Source of the DNA: Bacteroidales bacterium | GTDB taxonomy: Bacteria; Bacteroidota; Bacteroidia; Bacteroidales; UBA932 | Length of the DNA: 64,000 bases | Reading direction: 5' to 3' | Assembly: GCA_015060405.1 (NCBI GenBank) | Contig: SUYN01000014.1 | Location: 1-64,000 of the forward strand | Shown: positions 8,694-18,550 of the stretch, in pieces | How positions within the stretch are numbered: the first letter of the stretch is position 1 | How the letters are laid out: each line of letters opens with the position of its first letter | Notes under the pieces: model-generated | The model's database searches: none | The model's input: the letters and a program-made list of their open reading frames with translations, nothing else | Told to the model about the DNA's origin: nothing | Made by a program: the position numbers and the translations under genes

Positions 8694-10754
8694 ATGAAAC
8701 GTATTTTAAGAAATCTTGCTGCGTTCGTTTCTATCGCAACAATGATGTTTACAACTTCCTGCAATAAACAGGAGGAAGAATTATCTTTGTCTGAGCCCAA
8801 ACTTACAATCGATCAGAATGATCTGAAATTTGAAGAGTTCGGTGATGATAAAGCTATCACATTCACCTGGGATGTTCCAGAAGGTGCTGTTACAAGTATC
8901 CTTATGATCACAAAGGCTACGGATACAGGTTTTGCATCGTGCACTGACTATGAGGTGGAAGGAACATCGAAAACCTTCACATCGGCAGATGTCAGAGATA
9001 TGGCAAATACATTGAAGGCAGACCTCAGTGTCGGTGCTGAGTTCATTGCGAAGGTGATGGTCAGCGCCGGTGCCGGAAAAACAGCCTACTCGAATGTCGT
9101 CAGTTTCAAGGCTGTGAAGGATAATTCAGCGTATGAGACCATTTATCCTATCGGCGCTATGGATTGGGGATGGGAGCCGTCGCAGGCTGAAATGATGAAG
9201 ACGGACGATGGAATTGTCTACACCTGGACAGGTATGATCAAGGCTAAGAACAGTTTCAAGTTCCTCTGTCAGAATGACGGTAACTGGATCCCAAGTTACA
9301 ATCGCGACGAGACTGCCGAGAATTATTGGACTCTTTACAAGAAGACTGAGGACTGGGAACCTGACACCTGCTTTGAAGTCGAGAAGGGTGGCCAATACAC
9401 CATTACTCTCAATATAAAGGAACTGACTATCTCTGTAGAGCCTTCTTCAGAAGGATTCGGCAAGCTTTATCCGATGGGTGCGATGCCTTGGGGATGGGAT
9501 CTGGAAAGTGCTGAAGAGATGACTACAAATGATGGTATCACTTACACCTGGACAGGTCATCTGAACGCCAACAACGATTTCAAGTTCCTTTGCCAGAATA
9601 CAGCCTGGCAGCCATCATACAACCGCGACGCGAATGCTGAGAATTATTGGACTGCATATTACAAGACCCAGGACTGGGAGCCAGACACACAGTGGGTGGT
9701 TGAGACCTCAGGTATATATACACTGACCATCAATGTAGAGACATTGGAAGTGACAGCAACTCCTCAGTTCGATCCAGCTTCGTGGGAGAAGATTTACCCT
9801 ATCGGAGCGATGGAATGGGGCTGTGATCCATCTTTGGCAGAAGAGATGACTACTGAGGACGGAGTTGTCTATAACTGGACAGGAAACATTACCGCCAACC
9901 TTGACTTCAAGTTCCTTTGCCAGAATGACGGTAACTGGATTCCAAGTTACAATCGCGACGAGACTGCCGAGAATTATTGGACCCTTTTCAAGAAGACTGA
10001 GGACTGGGAACCTGACACCTGCTTCAAAGTGGAAGAGTCTGGAAAATACAACATTACATTGAACACTCAGGATCTTACTATCCTGGTAGAGAAGGTTGTT
10101 GAAAATCCTGGAATTTATCCTGTAGGCGGTGCTTTCCCTTGCGGTTGGGACAATACGCTTGCCGAGCCTATGATGACCTGGAATGGAACAGATTATTTCT
10201 ATGCAGGCTGGCTCAATGTCGGAACATTCAAGTTCCTTTGCTTCAAGGACAGCTGGACGCCATGTTATAACAGAGATGCCAATGCGGAATATTATTGGAC
10301 GATGAAATATTGTGCAGATGCCAATGGAGAGGACACAACATTCGAGATCACCGAAGCAGGAAGATATATCATCGAACTCAACACCGAGACTCTTGAAATC
10401 TCTTGCGTGAAAGACCCTAGCGAGGAATTCCCATTGATCTATCCTATCGGAGCAATGGCCTGGGGCTGGAATCTTGAGGCAGCGGAGCATATGTTTACTT
10501 TTGATGGTGAGTCGTATTTCTGGATCGGAGAGATCAAGGCTGACAACGACTTCAAGTTTATGTGCAGCAATACGGAATGGGTGCCAAGTTACAACCGTGA
10601 CGAGGAAGCTGAAGATTACTGGACTGCATATTATAAGGAGTTTGATTGGCAGAAAGACACGCAGTTCAAGGTGTCTGAGGGCGGTATATACAGACTTACC
10701 CTTAATGTCAAGACATTGAAGGTGACAGCCGAAAGGTTGGGCGACGTCCAATAG
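8694..10754 (+). CDS. SusE/SusF-like surface lipoprotein with five tandem binding repeats
   Basis: 686 residues. The lipoprotein signal ends at Cys23 (MMFTTSC). An N-terminal SusE-like Ig-type domain (about 30-145; FTWDVPEGA, SNVVSFKA) is followed by five repeats of about 107 residues beginning near 150, 258, 367, 473 and 581. Each starts YPxGAMxWGW and contains FKFLC, PSYNRD, YWT and a closing TLNxxxLxI strand. This is the SusE/F architecture, in which each module binds glycan on the cell surface. Repeats 1 and 3 are about 95% identical at DNA level over 110 bp (9270-9379 against 9921-10030). Repeat 4 is the most divergent. It lies inside the PUL operon, after GH5 and before GH92. Confidence 0.88.
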   Translation: MKRILRNLAAFVSIATMMFTTSCNKQEEELSLSEPKLTIDQNDLKFEEFGDDKAITFTWDVPEGAVTSILMITKATDTGFASCTDYEVEGTSKTFTSADVRDMANTLKADLSVGAEFIAKVMVSAGAGKTAYSNVVSFKAVKDNSAYETIYPIGAMDWGWEPSQAEMMKTDDGIVYTWTGMIKAKNSFKFLCQNDGNWIPSYNRDETAENYWTLYKKTEDWEPDTCFEVEKGGQYTITLNIKELTISVEPSSEGFGKLYPMGAMPWGWDLESAEEMTTNDGITYTWTGHLNANNDFKFLCQNTAWQPSYNRDANAENYWTAYYKTQDWEPDTQWVVETSGIYTLTINVETLEVTATPQFDPASWEKIYPIGAMEWGCDPSLAEEMTTEDGVVYNWTGNITANLDFKFLCQNDGNWIPSYNRDETAENYWTLFKKTEDWEPDTCFKVEESGKYNITLNTQDLTILVEKVVENPGIYPVGGAFPCGWDNTLAEPMMTWNGTDYFYAGWLNVGTFKFLCFKDSWTPCYNRDANAEYYWTMKYCADANGEDTTFEITEAGRYIIELNTETLEISCVKDPSEEFPLIYPIGAMAWGWNLEAAEHMFTFDGESYFWIGEIKADNDFKFMCSNTEWVPSYNRDEEAEDYWTAYYKEFDWQKDTQFKVSEGGIYRLTLNVKTLKVTAERLGDVQ

Positions 10755-10775
10755 TGTGACACTGATTTAATGAAT

Positions 10776-10799
10776 GGATGGAGGGTAATTCTTCCATCC
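10776..10799 (+). other. Intra-operon hairpin between the SusE/F-like gene and GH92
   Basis: Perfect 7-bp arms GGATGGA (10776-10782) and TCCATCC (10793-10799) with a 10-nt loop lie in the 52-bp gap, 8 bp before the GH92 start. No T-run follows, so it is more likely an mRNA stability or processing structure than a terminator. Confidence 0.4.
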
Positions 10800-10806
10800 T
10801 ATTTCT

Positions 10807-12954
10807 ATGAAAAGATATCTGTTTTTAGTGGCCGTCGTGCTTCTCGCGTTACTTTCGTCCTGCGAGAAGGACGGCCTTGAATATGTCGATCCGCTCATCG
10901 GGACGGAAGGAGAAGGGACTGAGTACGGAGGACTTATGCCATACATCGGTGTACCCTTCGGTTCAGCCCAATGGACTCCAATGACAAGACTTAACGATGT
11001 GAGCCGCCTCAGTTATAATGCGGCTGACACACTTCTGCTCGGGTTCATCGGCTCCCGTCAGCCTGCAATCTGGATGGGGGACTGGGGACAGGTGTCATTT
11101 ATGGCACAGAAGGAAGATGCTCTTACAGATTATGCGGACCGAGGGCTCAGAATAGAGTCCGAGAAATATACACCATATTCCGGGAACGTGACGGCAGGGG
11201 GGATTTCCACACGTTTCGCTGCATTGGAGCATAGTGCACTGTTCGAATTCTCGGATGCAAAGCATTTTGTGATAGATGCCTCACGCTTGTCCGGCGGTCA
11301 GTACTCCGATCATGATCCGCATCCGGGACATCTTGATTTCTCTGCTGACGGTTACAGTGTCAGCGGATGGAACAGCGATCTGTTTGATGGCTCACATACG
11401 AGCCCGAAACCGAATTTCCGCGGTTATTTCTATATAGAATTTTCAAGACCATACACTGATTTCAGTTGCAGCGGCAATGATCAGGATGAGGTGAAGGGTG
11501 TGGTGACATTTGCAGAAGACGGTCCGTTGACAGCAAGGGTGGGTCTGTCCTTGATCAGTGTCGAGCAGGCACGGGCAAATCTTATAAAAGAAGTAGGGGA
11601 CCGCTCTTATAGGTCAGTCTTGAGGCTTGCACGCGAAAGGTGGGCTTCCCAGTTTGATAAGGTGCGTATAAAAGCCTCTGAAGAAGTCAAGACAATCTTC
11701 TATACTGCCTTGTATCACAGTTTGCTCTATCCGAGGAAAATCGATGAATATGGCAGGTATTATTCAGCCTTTGATGATGCGGTACATAATGGAGTTATGT
11801 ACAATTGCTGGTCGATGTGGGATACTTATAGAGCAGAACATCCTTTGCTGACATTAGTGGCACCTGAGCATATCGATGATATGATGCAAAGCCTTGTGGA
11901 GATGTTCAATGAAGGTGGCTGGCTTCCTAAATGGCCTAATCCGTCCTATACAGGTATTATGGTCGGCTCTCCTGCTGAGACCATTCTCGCAGAGGCCTGG
12001 ACAAAAGGCTTCCGTGGTTTCGACGTGGAACAGGCGTATGCTGCTATCAAAAAGAATGCGTCCCTTCCGCAGGTTGGCGACAGAGAGAATCATTGGCCGG
12101 ACAGGGGTAATTTCGGTGAATTTCCCGAAACCCGTGCAGGACTTGGCAGATATATGGAAATAGGATATGTCGCAGGGGATGAAACTGCCGAATCCGTGTC
12201 CCGTACACAGGATTTCGGTCTTCAGGATATTGCTGCGTCAATTATGGCAGATGCGACCGGTCATCCGGATGAGGCTGAGTATTTCAGAAAGCGTTCGCGG
12301 AATTATCGTAATCTCTGGAATGCTGATTCCGCACTGTTCCTGCCAAGGGCTTCGGACGGGAGCTGGATGGATCCATATTCCGGTCCTCATTACACTGAGT
12401 GTTCTCCTCTGACTGCCTTATGGTGTGTCCCTTATGACGTGGAAGGATTAGCCGAACTGATGGGTGGTAATGACATATTTGAAGAACGGCTGGACGACTA
12501 TTTCGAAAATGTGTTTTTCAAGCCGGAACGTGGAAACCGTTCTATCCACGGCAATGAGCCTAGCCACCACGTGGCGTATATGTACAACCGTATAGGTCGC
12601 CCGGAGAAGACTCAGCATCGGGTCCGTGAAATATTGTCCGGATGTTATTCTACAGACCGCAAAGGCTTTGATGGAAATGAGGATTGCGGCCAGATGAGCG
12701 CCTGGTATATTCTTTCAAGTCTGGGTCTGTATATGCTTAATCCTGCTGACGGGTGGTATGAACTGGGAGCACCGTGTGTGGAGGAGGCAGAACTGAAGCT
12801 CCATTCAGGAAAGACACTTCGGATTGTTGCAAAGAATCTTTCCGACACCACCACGACAGTGCAGAAGGTTACGTTCAACGGTCAACAGATAGATGATTGG
12901 AGGATCTCTCACGCAGAATTGATGCAAGGCGGCAATCTTGTTTTCGAATACTGA
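10807..12954 (+). CDS. GH92-family alpha-mannosidase, lipoprotein
   Basis: 715 residues. The lipoprotein signal ends at Cys19. Family hallmarks in order: VDPLIGTEGEG and the following Gly-rich start, WSMWDTYRAEHPL, HGNEPSHHVAYMYN and DGNEDCGQMSAWYILSSLGLY near the C-terminus. GH92 enzymes are calcium-dependent inverting exo-alpha-mannosidases acting on N-glycans or yeast mannan. Length is slightly short but complete. In this operon it indicates that the target carries alpha-mannose, for example glycoprotein or fungal mannoprotein. It starts 52 bp after the SusE/F-like gene. The exact linkage preference is not readable from sequence. Confidence 0.93.
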   Translation: MKRYLFLVAVVLLALLSSCEKDGLEYVDPLIGTEGEGTEYGGLMPYIGVPFGSAQWTPMTRLNDVSRLSYNAADTLLLGFIGSRQPAIWMGDWGQVSFMAQKEDALTDYADRGLRIESEKYTPYSGNVTAGGISTRFAALEHSALFEFSDAKHFVIDASRLSGGQYSDHDPHPGHLDFSADGYSVSGWNSDLFDGSHTSPKPNFRGYFYIEFSRPYTDFSCSGNDQDEVKGVVTFAEDGPLTARVGLSLISVEQARANLIKEVGDRSYRSVLRLARERWASQFDKVRIKASEEVKTIFYTALYHSLLYPRKIDEYGRYYSAFDDAVHNGVMYNCWSMWDTYRAEHPLLTLVAPEHIDDMMQSLVEMFNEGGWLPKWPNPSYTGIMVGSPAETILAEAWTKGFRGFDVEQAYAAIKKNASLPQVGDRENHWPDRGNFGEFPETRAGLGRYMEIGYVAGDETAESVSRTQDFGLQDIAASIMADATGHPDEAEYFRKRSRNYRNLWNADSALFLPRASDGSWMDPYSGPHYTECSPLTALWCVPYDVEGLAELMGGNDIFEERLDDYFENVFFKPERGNRSIHGNEPSHHVAYMYNRIGRPEKTQHRVREILSGCYSTDRKGFDGNEDCGQMSAWYILSSLGLYMLNPADGWYELGAPCVEEAELKLHSGKTLRIVAKNLSDTTTTVQKVTFNGQQIDDWRISHAELMQGGNLVFEY

Positions 12955-12991
12955 TTTCCTTTATATAAGATTGAATTTAAACTTTATATTT

Positions 12992-14185
12992 ATGATAGAT
13001 TTCACTTCTTGCATCAGAAAACTTACATTGCTGGTCATATTGTTTATGTCTGTACATATCGGCTATGCTGAAAATCCGGTAGTGCGCGCAAAGTTCGAGG
13101 GGTTTGAATGTGGTATGGGAATCGGCGGATGGCTGACAAATTACAAGAGATTCAATGTGCTGCCGGAAAACAGGAGAATGGACATAACCATAGGGGACTT
13201 GGAACATTTCAGGGAGTATATAACCGAATGGGATGTCAGGAATATCGCCAAGATGAAGATGGACCACGGCAGGCTCGGCTTCGATCAGATTGTAGTCGAG
13301 GAGCACAATAATCCTGGAGTATATCGCGAAGAAATCATATCCCATCTGATCAATTTCGTGAATTGGTGCGGGAAGTACGATCTGAATGTCATCCTCAATA
13401 TGCATAAGGCCGTCGGCAATTACTGCGATATCAAGGAGGAACTTTCCCTTATGGAGGATCCTGAACTCCAGAGCCGTTTCATCAATGTCTGGGTGGAACT
13501 TGAAAGGAGATTGACAGACTACCCTGATGTGGTGTTCGAGTTGCTGAATGAGGTGCTCAATGTCGATCCCGAATTGTGGAATGACCTGGCTGAAAGGACT
13601 GTCAAGGCAATCCGCGCAATCAATCCAACTCGTCGCATAGTCATCGGCCCCACAGAGTGGAATTCGTGTCGCAATCTGAAGTATCTGCGTATTTATGACG
13701 ATCCGAACATTATCTATACATTCCATTTCTATGCACCTCACGAGTTTACACATCAACGAGGAGTACTGCAGGCCGACCAGCTATATTATAATAGGAAGAT
13801 GTCCTGGCCTTGTGACGATGTGGAAAGATATAATGAATATGCAAGGTTACTCTACAATATTGAGAACGCGTATGCCGGAATAGATCGTCTTGACAGGGAA
13901 TGGATCCGCAAGGAACTTCAGCCGGCGATTGACTTTGTGAACGAACATCCGGACAAGATTCTGTGGTGTGGTGAGTTCGGAACCATTCGTCACGCAGATA
14001 TGACATCGCGTGAAAACTATATGGCCGACGTTATCGCCATCTGCAAGGAAAATCAGATTCCATTCTGTTCCTGGAACTACCTCTCCACTCCGAATGACGG
14101 AAACCGCTTCTCCCTCGTCGATGATGATACCCGCAAGATCCTGTCAAGACGTATGTTGAAAATCATCCAGGGAAAAGCGAAGTAA
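12992..14185 (+). CDS. GH5-family glycoside hydrolase, secreted (second of two)
   Basis: 397 residues from the ATG at 12992, which gives a clean signal peptide (LTLLVILFMSVHIGYA). A TTG at 12938 would overlap GH92 and bury the signal. The barrel shows GMGIGGWLTNY, HGRLGFD, acid/base Glu187 in FELLNEV, YTFHFYAPHEFTHQ and nucleophile Glu328 in WCGEFG. Unlike the first GH5 it has no lipobox Cys and is likely periplasmic. The FTHQ segment is shared with a group of GH5 enzymes from Bacteroidota; I cannot assign a subfamily. It starts 37 bp after GH92 and 26 bp before GH3, consistent with sequential hydrolysis. Confidence 0.88.
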   Translation: MIDFTSCIRKLTLLVILFMSVHIGYAENPVVRAKFEGFECGMGIGGWLTNYKRFNVLPENRRMDITIGDLEHFREYITEWDVRNIAKMKMDHGRLGFDQIVVEEHNNPGVYREEIISHLINFVNWCGKYDLNVILNMHKAVGNYCDIKEELSLMEDPELQSRFINVWVELERRLTDYPDVVFELLNEVLNVDPELWNDLAERTVKAIRAINPTRRIVIGPTEWNSCRNLKYLRIYDDPNIIYTFHFYAPHEFTHQRGVLQADQLYYNRKMSWPCDDVERYNEYARLLYNIENAYAGIDRLDREWIRKELQPAIDFVNEHPDKILWCGEFGTIRHADMTSRENYMADVIAICKENQIPFCSWNYLSTPNDGNRFSLVDDDTRKILSRRMLKIIQGKAK

Positions 14186-14211
14186 ATAATCAGATATAAA
14201 CTACATAACCA

Positions 14212-16482
14212 ATGAAAACAGATAACCTTGTACTTACCATCACTGCATCTTTGCTGTTATTTGTAAACTGTGCAGATGCGCCATCGGGATATTCCCCGTA
14301 TGAAAAGGAAATCTCTAAGAAAATTTCGGAAATGAGTCTTGAAGAGAAAGCAGGCCAACTTGTCCAGTTAAACATAGACAAGATCTGCGACCCGAACACT
14401 CTTGAACTTATGCCGGAGGCTATGGAAGAGATCTTCGGTCGCTACAAGATCGGATCCATCCTCAATACAATGGGAGAGAACTGCCCTGACCGTGAATGGA
14501 TGAGGAATGTAATGGCACAGATCCAGGAGTATTCGATCAAAGGCTGCGGAATTCCTTGCATATATGGTCTGGATATGATTCACGGAGCAAGTTATCTTGC
14601 TGAGGGAACCTTATTCCCACAGGAAATCAATCTGGGAGCGACCTTTAATCCTATCCACGCACACAATATGGGCAAGACACTTGCATACGAGACCCGTTCG
14701 ATGGATGTTGCGTGGGTGTTTTCTCCGGTTATGGACTTGGGAAGGAACCCTGTATGGCCACGCCAATGGGAAAGTTGGGGTGAAGATGCTTACCTGCAGA
14801 CTGTAATGTCCGAAACTGAAATGCGGGCTATTCAAGGCGAAGACAGAAACAGCATCGGTACTTACAATACTGCAGCCTGCATCAAGCACTATTTGGGTTA
14901 TGGTGTCCCTGTCACTGGTAAAGACAGAACACCGGCAATCATTCCCGATTATGAGTTAAGGGAAAGATATTTCCGTCCATTCGAAGCCTGTATCAAGGCA
15001 GGAGCATTGTCGCTTATGGTCAACTCCGCCTCGATCAACGGAATCCCTACACACGCAAGTCATAAATTTCTTACAGAATGGGTCAAGGAAGGACTGGATT
15101 GGGACGGACTCATCGTTACGGATTGGGCTGACATCGATAATCTTTACGAAAGAGATCACGTCGCTGCCGACCGTAAGGAAGCGATTGCAATGGGACTTAA
15201 CGCCGGTGTGGATATGATTATGGATCCGTACAAACCGGAAATAACTGAAGACATCTGTGAACTGGTACGTGAGGGCATCGTCAGCGAGGCTCGTCTGAAT
15301 GATGCTGTCGCACGTGTGCTGAGACTCAAATACCGTCTCGGTCTGTTCGAGAGCCCTACAAGAGACTCTGAGTGGCCTCTTGTCGGAAGCAAGGAATTCG
15401 CTCAACTTGCATACGAGGCCGCTGTCGAATCTGAAGTCCTTCTCAAGAATAATGGGATCCTTCCTTTGAAAGAAGACACCAGAATCCTCGTAACCGGCCC
15501 GAACGGCAATTCTATGAGATGTCTCAATGGAGGCTGGTCATACACCTGGCAGGGAACAAACAATCCAAAATATGTAGAAAGATACAATACTATCTTCGAG
15601 GCTATGAAATCCAGATTCCCTTCGACAAGATATGTAGCGGGTGTTTCCTACATAGAAGACTGGGCCGGGCAGAATGAAGATGCATCCGGAATTCCAGAAG
15701 CTGTCAAGGCTGCAGGAGATTGTGATGTAATATTGGCCTGCATAGGTGAAAATTCATATTGCGAAACTCCCGGAAACATCAATGATCTTACCCTCTCGGC
15801 AAATCAGATCAATCTTGTAAAAGCACTCGCCGCAGCAGGGAAACCCATCATCCTGATCCTTAATGAAGGCAGACCACGAGTAATTAACGAGATCGAACCG
15901 ATTGCTGAGGCGATTGTCGATATCCTGCTGCCAGGAAATTACGGTGCTGATGCGCTGGCTGCACTAATATGCGGAGAAGAGAATTTCAGCGGAAAACTGC
16001 CTTTCACATATCCTAAATATGTAAATTCTCTCCACACCTATGACTTCAAGGTCTCTGAAAAACGCGAAATGATCGACGGAGCTTACAATTACGATGCAAA
16101 AATGGACGTCCAGTGGAGTTTCGGAGATGGACTCAGTTACACTACATTCAAATATTCAGACCTGAGAGTTGACAAGGATACATTCAGGAAAGGTGACGAC
16201 CTCAAGTTCTGCATAAATGTCACTAATACAGGTAAATGCACAGGAAAGGAAAGCGTATTGCTCTATTCAAGCGACCTGGTAGCCTCAATGGTTCCTGATG
16301 TAAAGCGTCTGCGCGCATTTGACAAGATCGAACTGTCTCCAAATGAAACAAAGACCGTTGAATTTGTAATCAATGCTGATGAACTTGCATTTGCCGGAGA
16401 TGATGGAAAATGGCACCTTGAACCGGGAGAATTCAGGATTTCCGTAGGTACAGAATCTGTGACCATCTGCTGCATAGAATGA
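14212..16482 (+). CDS. GH3-family beta-glucosidase-type glycoside hydrolase
   Basis: 756 residues, normal for three-domain GH3. A lipobox-like signal ends at Cys20 (LLLFVNC). The N-terminal TIM barrel contains PRQWESWGEDAYL, CIKHYLGYG and the nucleophile Asp304 in GLIVTDWADI. The alpha/beta sandwich follows (LLKNNGILPLKED; LPGNYGADALAALICGE) and then a fibronectin-III-like C-terminus (FGDGLSYTTFKYS). These enzymes remove single beta-linked glucose (sometimes xylose or other sugars) from oligosaccharide ends. Here it would finish products of the two GH5 enzymes in the periplasm. It sits 26 bp after the second GH5. Confidence 0.93.
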   Translation: MKTDNLVLTITASLLLFVNCADAPSGYSPYEKEISKKISEMSLEEKAGQLVQLNIDKICDPNTLELMPEAMEEIFGRYKIGSILNTMGENCPDREWMRNVMAQIQEYSIKGCGIPCIYGLDMIHGASYLAEGTLFPQEINLGATFNPIHAHNMGKTLAYETRSMDVAWVFSPVMDLGRNPVWPRQWESWGEDAYLQTVMSETEMRAIQGEDRNSIGTYNTAACIKHYLGYGVPVTGKDRTPAIIPDYELRERYFRPFEACIKAGALSLMVNSASINGIPTHASHKFLTEWVKEGLDWDGLIVTDWADIDNLYERDHVAADRKEAIAMGLNAGVDMIMDPYKPEITEDICELVREGIVSEARLNDAVARVLRLKYRLGLFESPTRDSEWPLVGSKEFAQLAYEAAVESEVLLKNNGILPLKEDTRILVTGPNGNSMRCLNGGWSYTWQGTNNPKYVERYNTIFEAMKSRFPSTRYVAGVSYIEDWAGQNEDASGIPEAVKAAGDCDVILACIGENSYCETPGNINDLTLSANQINLVKALAAAGKPIILILNEGRPRVINEIEPIAEAIVDILLPGNYGADALAALICGEENFSGKLPFTYPKYVNSLHTYDFKVSEKREMIDGAYNYDAKMDVQWSFGDGLSYTTFKYSDLRVDKDTFRKGDDLKFCINVTNTGKCTGKESVLLYSSDLVASMVPDVKRLRAFDKIELSPNETKTVEFVINADELAFAGDDGKWHLEPGEFRISVGTESVTICCIE

Positions 16483-16518
16483 TTTTTCCAAGCACCTGAA
16501 AATCAGATAATACATTAT

Positions 16519-18195
16519 ATGAAGTCAGGAAACAGGAAATCAAGGATGCTTCTTCTGGGAGTTTTGATTGTTCTGTCAGCGATGCTTGCTTTTGGGGTTA
16601 TGACTTTGCCGAAGCCTCGCCCTCTTGACGCTGATGGATTCTCGTCTGCTCGTGTGGCAAGGGATATTGAAGTGATATCAAGAGAACCTCATTCTGTGGC
16701 CCATCCCGTGGAAAGGGAAAAGGTGCGTGAATATATTGTCGGAAGATTAGAAGATCTGGGCGCAGAGGTGCACAGATATCAGTTTGATTCTGTTCCTGGT
16801 CCTCCGGTATTGGGAGAATATTATTTTGATGCGGTCAATCTTGTTGCTGATTTTGCACCTCTCTCTCCCGAGAAAGAGGTGACATATCTTATGCTTACAG
16901 CACATTATGACTCTCGTCATATCAATCATTTGCCGGATGGCCCGTCTGTTTCATTCGGAGCAGCCGATGACGGATATGGTGTAGGTGTCATACTTGAGAC
17001 TGTTTCTTGTCTGCTTGAACATAGGGGACAATGGAAGCAGGGAGTCAGGATTCTCTTTACAGATGCTGAAGAGACCAAAATGATCGGAATGAAGATGATG
17101 TGGGAACATAAAAGGGATGTGTTCAAGGATGTCGGCCTGATCATCAATGTGGAGGCCAGAGGACCCTGGGGACCGGCCCTGATGTTTGAGACAAGTCCGG
17201 GAAATGAGAGGATAATGGATCTTTATGCTTCTTCCGCGAGATATCCATATACATATTCACTGACGAACGTAGTGTATGAGTTTCTTCCGAATCTTACAGA
17301 TTTCACAATCGTGAAGGATGAGGTGCCGGGCTTGAATTTCTCAACAGTCGCCGATTACAATCATTATCACACATCTCTTGACAATTTCAGCAATATCAGT
17401 GAAAGATCGATTCAGCACTATGGCGAGCAGATTCTTCCTGCCACGTTGAATTATCTGCGAAATCCGGAATATGCCGACAAGGATTATTTCAAGGCAGAGA
17501 GCAGCACCGTCAATTTCTCTATACCGGTACTTGGCCTCTTTAATGTAGGTAAGACTGCATACGCTGTTATTAATATCCTTATATTCCTGCTTTTTGCCAT
17601 TCTGTGCGTTTATGAAACGAAGAGAGGAAAACTTAGGATTCTCAATGTCCTGAAGCATTCCGGACTGATGCTTCTTGCTGCGGTATCTGTGCTGGCTTTA
17701 GGCGAGATAATCGGATACTTGTGCGCCACCATAGCCGGTGATTCCTTCTCACTGTTCGGTGTGGTGCAGGGTGCTTTATTTGACAACAAAGTAATGCTTG
17801 TATCAACAATTATTCTGACAGCCCTGACGGTCCTGATATATTGTTTCAAGAGAAGGAATAGTCAGGCGAGGTTATATGCCTACGAATGGCTGTTCGGTGT
17901 CTTGGTTCTGGAGTTCGTTTTCAGCATTCTCCTGCTGGTAACTGTTGGGGAGAATATGATGTTCCTTATTCCGTTGTTCTTTGCTTGTCTGGCATTGCTT
18001 CTTTGTCGTATCACCTCGTGGAATGCTTGGATTCCGATATCCATCGCCGGAATAATTCTGCATTCTTGTTCGTTCTTGTATGTGCTTGCAATGGCACTGA
18101 CAGTCGGAGCATTCGGAATAGTGGCGCTCCTGTCTCTGCTTGATCTGCTTGTCATTCTTCCTTTGTCTGATATATATATGGAAGACAATGATTAA
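16519..18195 (+). CDS. M28-family zinc peptidase with C-terminal membrane domain
   Basis: 558 residues. An N-terminal anchor (MLLLGVLIVLSAMLAFGVM) is followed by an M28 domain with the metal-site landmarks TAHYDSRH, GAADDGYGVGV, FTDAEETKMIGM, NVEARGPWG and YNHYHTSLDNF. From about residue 345 there are about six hydrophobic segments. This is the layout of Fxna-like membrane aminopeptidases. It is the last gene of the PUL (36 bp after GH3), so a peptide part of the substrate may be trimmed together with glycans, as expected for a glycoprotein target. Housekeeping use is also possible. Confidence 0.85.
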   Translation: MKSGNRKSRMLLLGVLIVLSAMLAFGVMTLPKPRPLDADGFSSARVARDIEVISREPHSVAHPVEREKVREYIVGRLEDLGAEVHRYQFDSVPGPPVLGEYYFDAVNLVADFAPLSPEKEVTYLMLTAHYDSRHINHLPDGPSVSFGAADDGYGVGVILETVSCLLEHRGQWKQGVRILFTDAEETKMIGMKMMWEHKRDVFKDVGLIINVEARGPWGPALMFETSPGNERIMDLYASSARYPYTYSLTNVVYEFLPNLTDFTIVKDEVPGLNFSTVADYNHYHTSLDNFSNISERSIQHYGEQILPATLNYLRNPEYADKDYFKAESSTVNFSIPVLGLFNVGKTAYAVINILIFLLFAILCVYETKRGKLRILNVLKHSGLMLLAAVSVLALGEIIGYLCATIAGDSFSLFGVVQGALFDNKVMLVSTIILTALTVLIYCFKRRNSQARLYAYEWLFGVLVLEFVFSILLLVTVGENMMFLIPLFFACLALLLCRITSWNAWIPISIAGIILHSCSFLYVLAMALTVGAFGIVALLSLLDLLVILPLSDIYMEDND

Positions 18196-18350
18196 GACGG
18201 CGCTTTAAGAAATCATTGTGCCTTCAGCCTGGATGTCAGCCATCGCGTTCCCTTGTTGCTGACTTGACAGATGGCAAGAAACATCAGTTATACCTATTGT
18301 TACGGGGGATTATTTAAGAGATTAGTATGCCCTCTGGAGTGGTAATTATA

Positions 18351-18429
18351 CGTCATGCCCGACCTGATCGGGCATCTGGTGATACGTCATGCCCGACCTG
18401 ATCGGGCATCTTGTGCAAAAACATAGCCC
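18351..18429. repeat. Second locus of the paired palindromic TCATGCCCG element
   Basis: Two hairpins, ATGCCCGA, loop CCTGA, TCGGGCAT (18355-18375 and 18389-18409), are followed by GTGCAAAAACATAGC, the tail also found at the 321-402 locus. The closing base pair of the stem is A-T here and G-C there, a compensatory change that keeps the helix. It lies in the gap after the PUL, which otherwise (18196-18550) shows no gene. Confidence 0.85.
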
Positions 18430-18550
18430 ATTTTCATTATAGGTGTATACTTGTATATCATAGCCTTTATTATGATATCGGAGTCCTATTTTGAGGAATT
18501 TGATGTTCCGGAACGTAATGCAAATCTACAAATTTCATTATTTTTGTCAT

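Noticed and set aside
9708..10751. Long minus frame (347 codons) inside the SusE/F-like gene
   Set aside because: It is a shadow of the repeated + gene, with repeats mirrored from the sense strand and no family.
12938..12991. TTG start giving an 18-residue extension of the second GH5
   Set aside because: Overlaps the GH92 gene and places extra residues before an otherwise clean signal peptide at the 12992 ATG.
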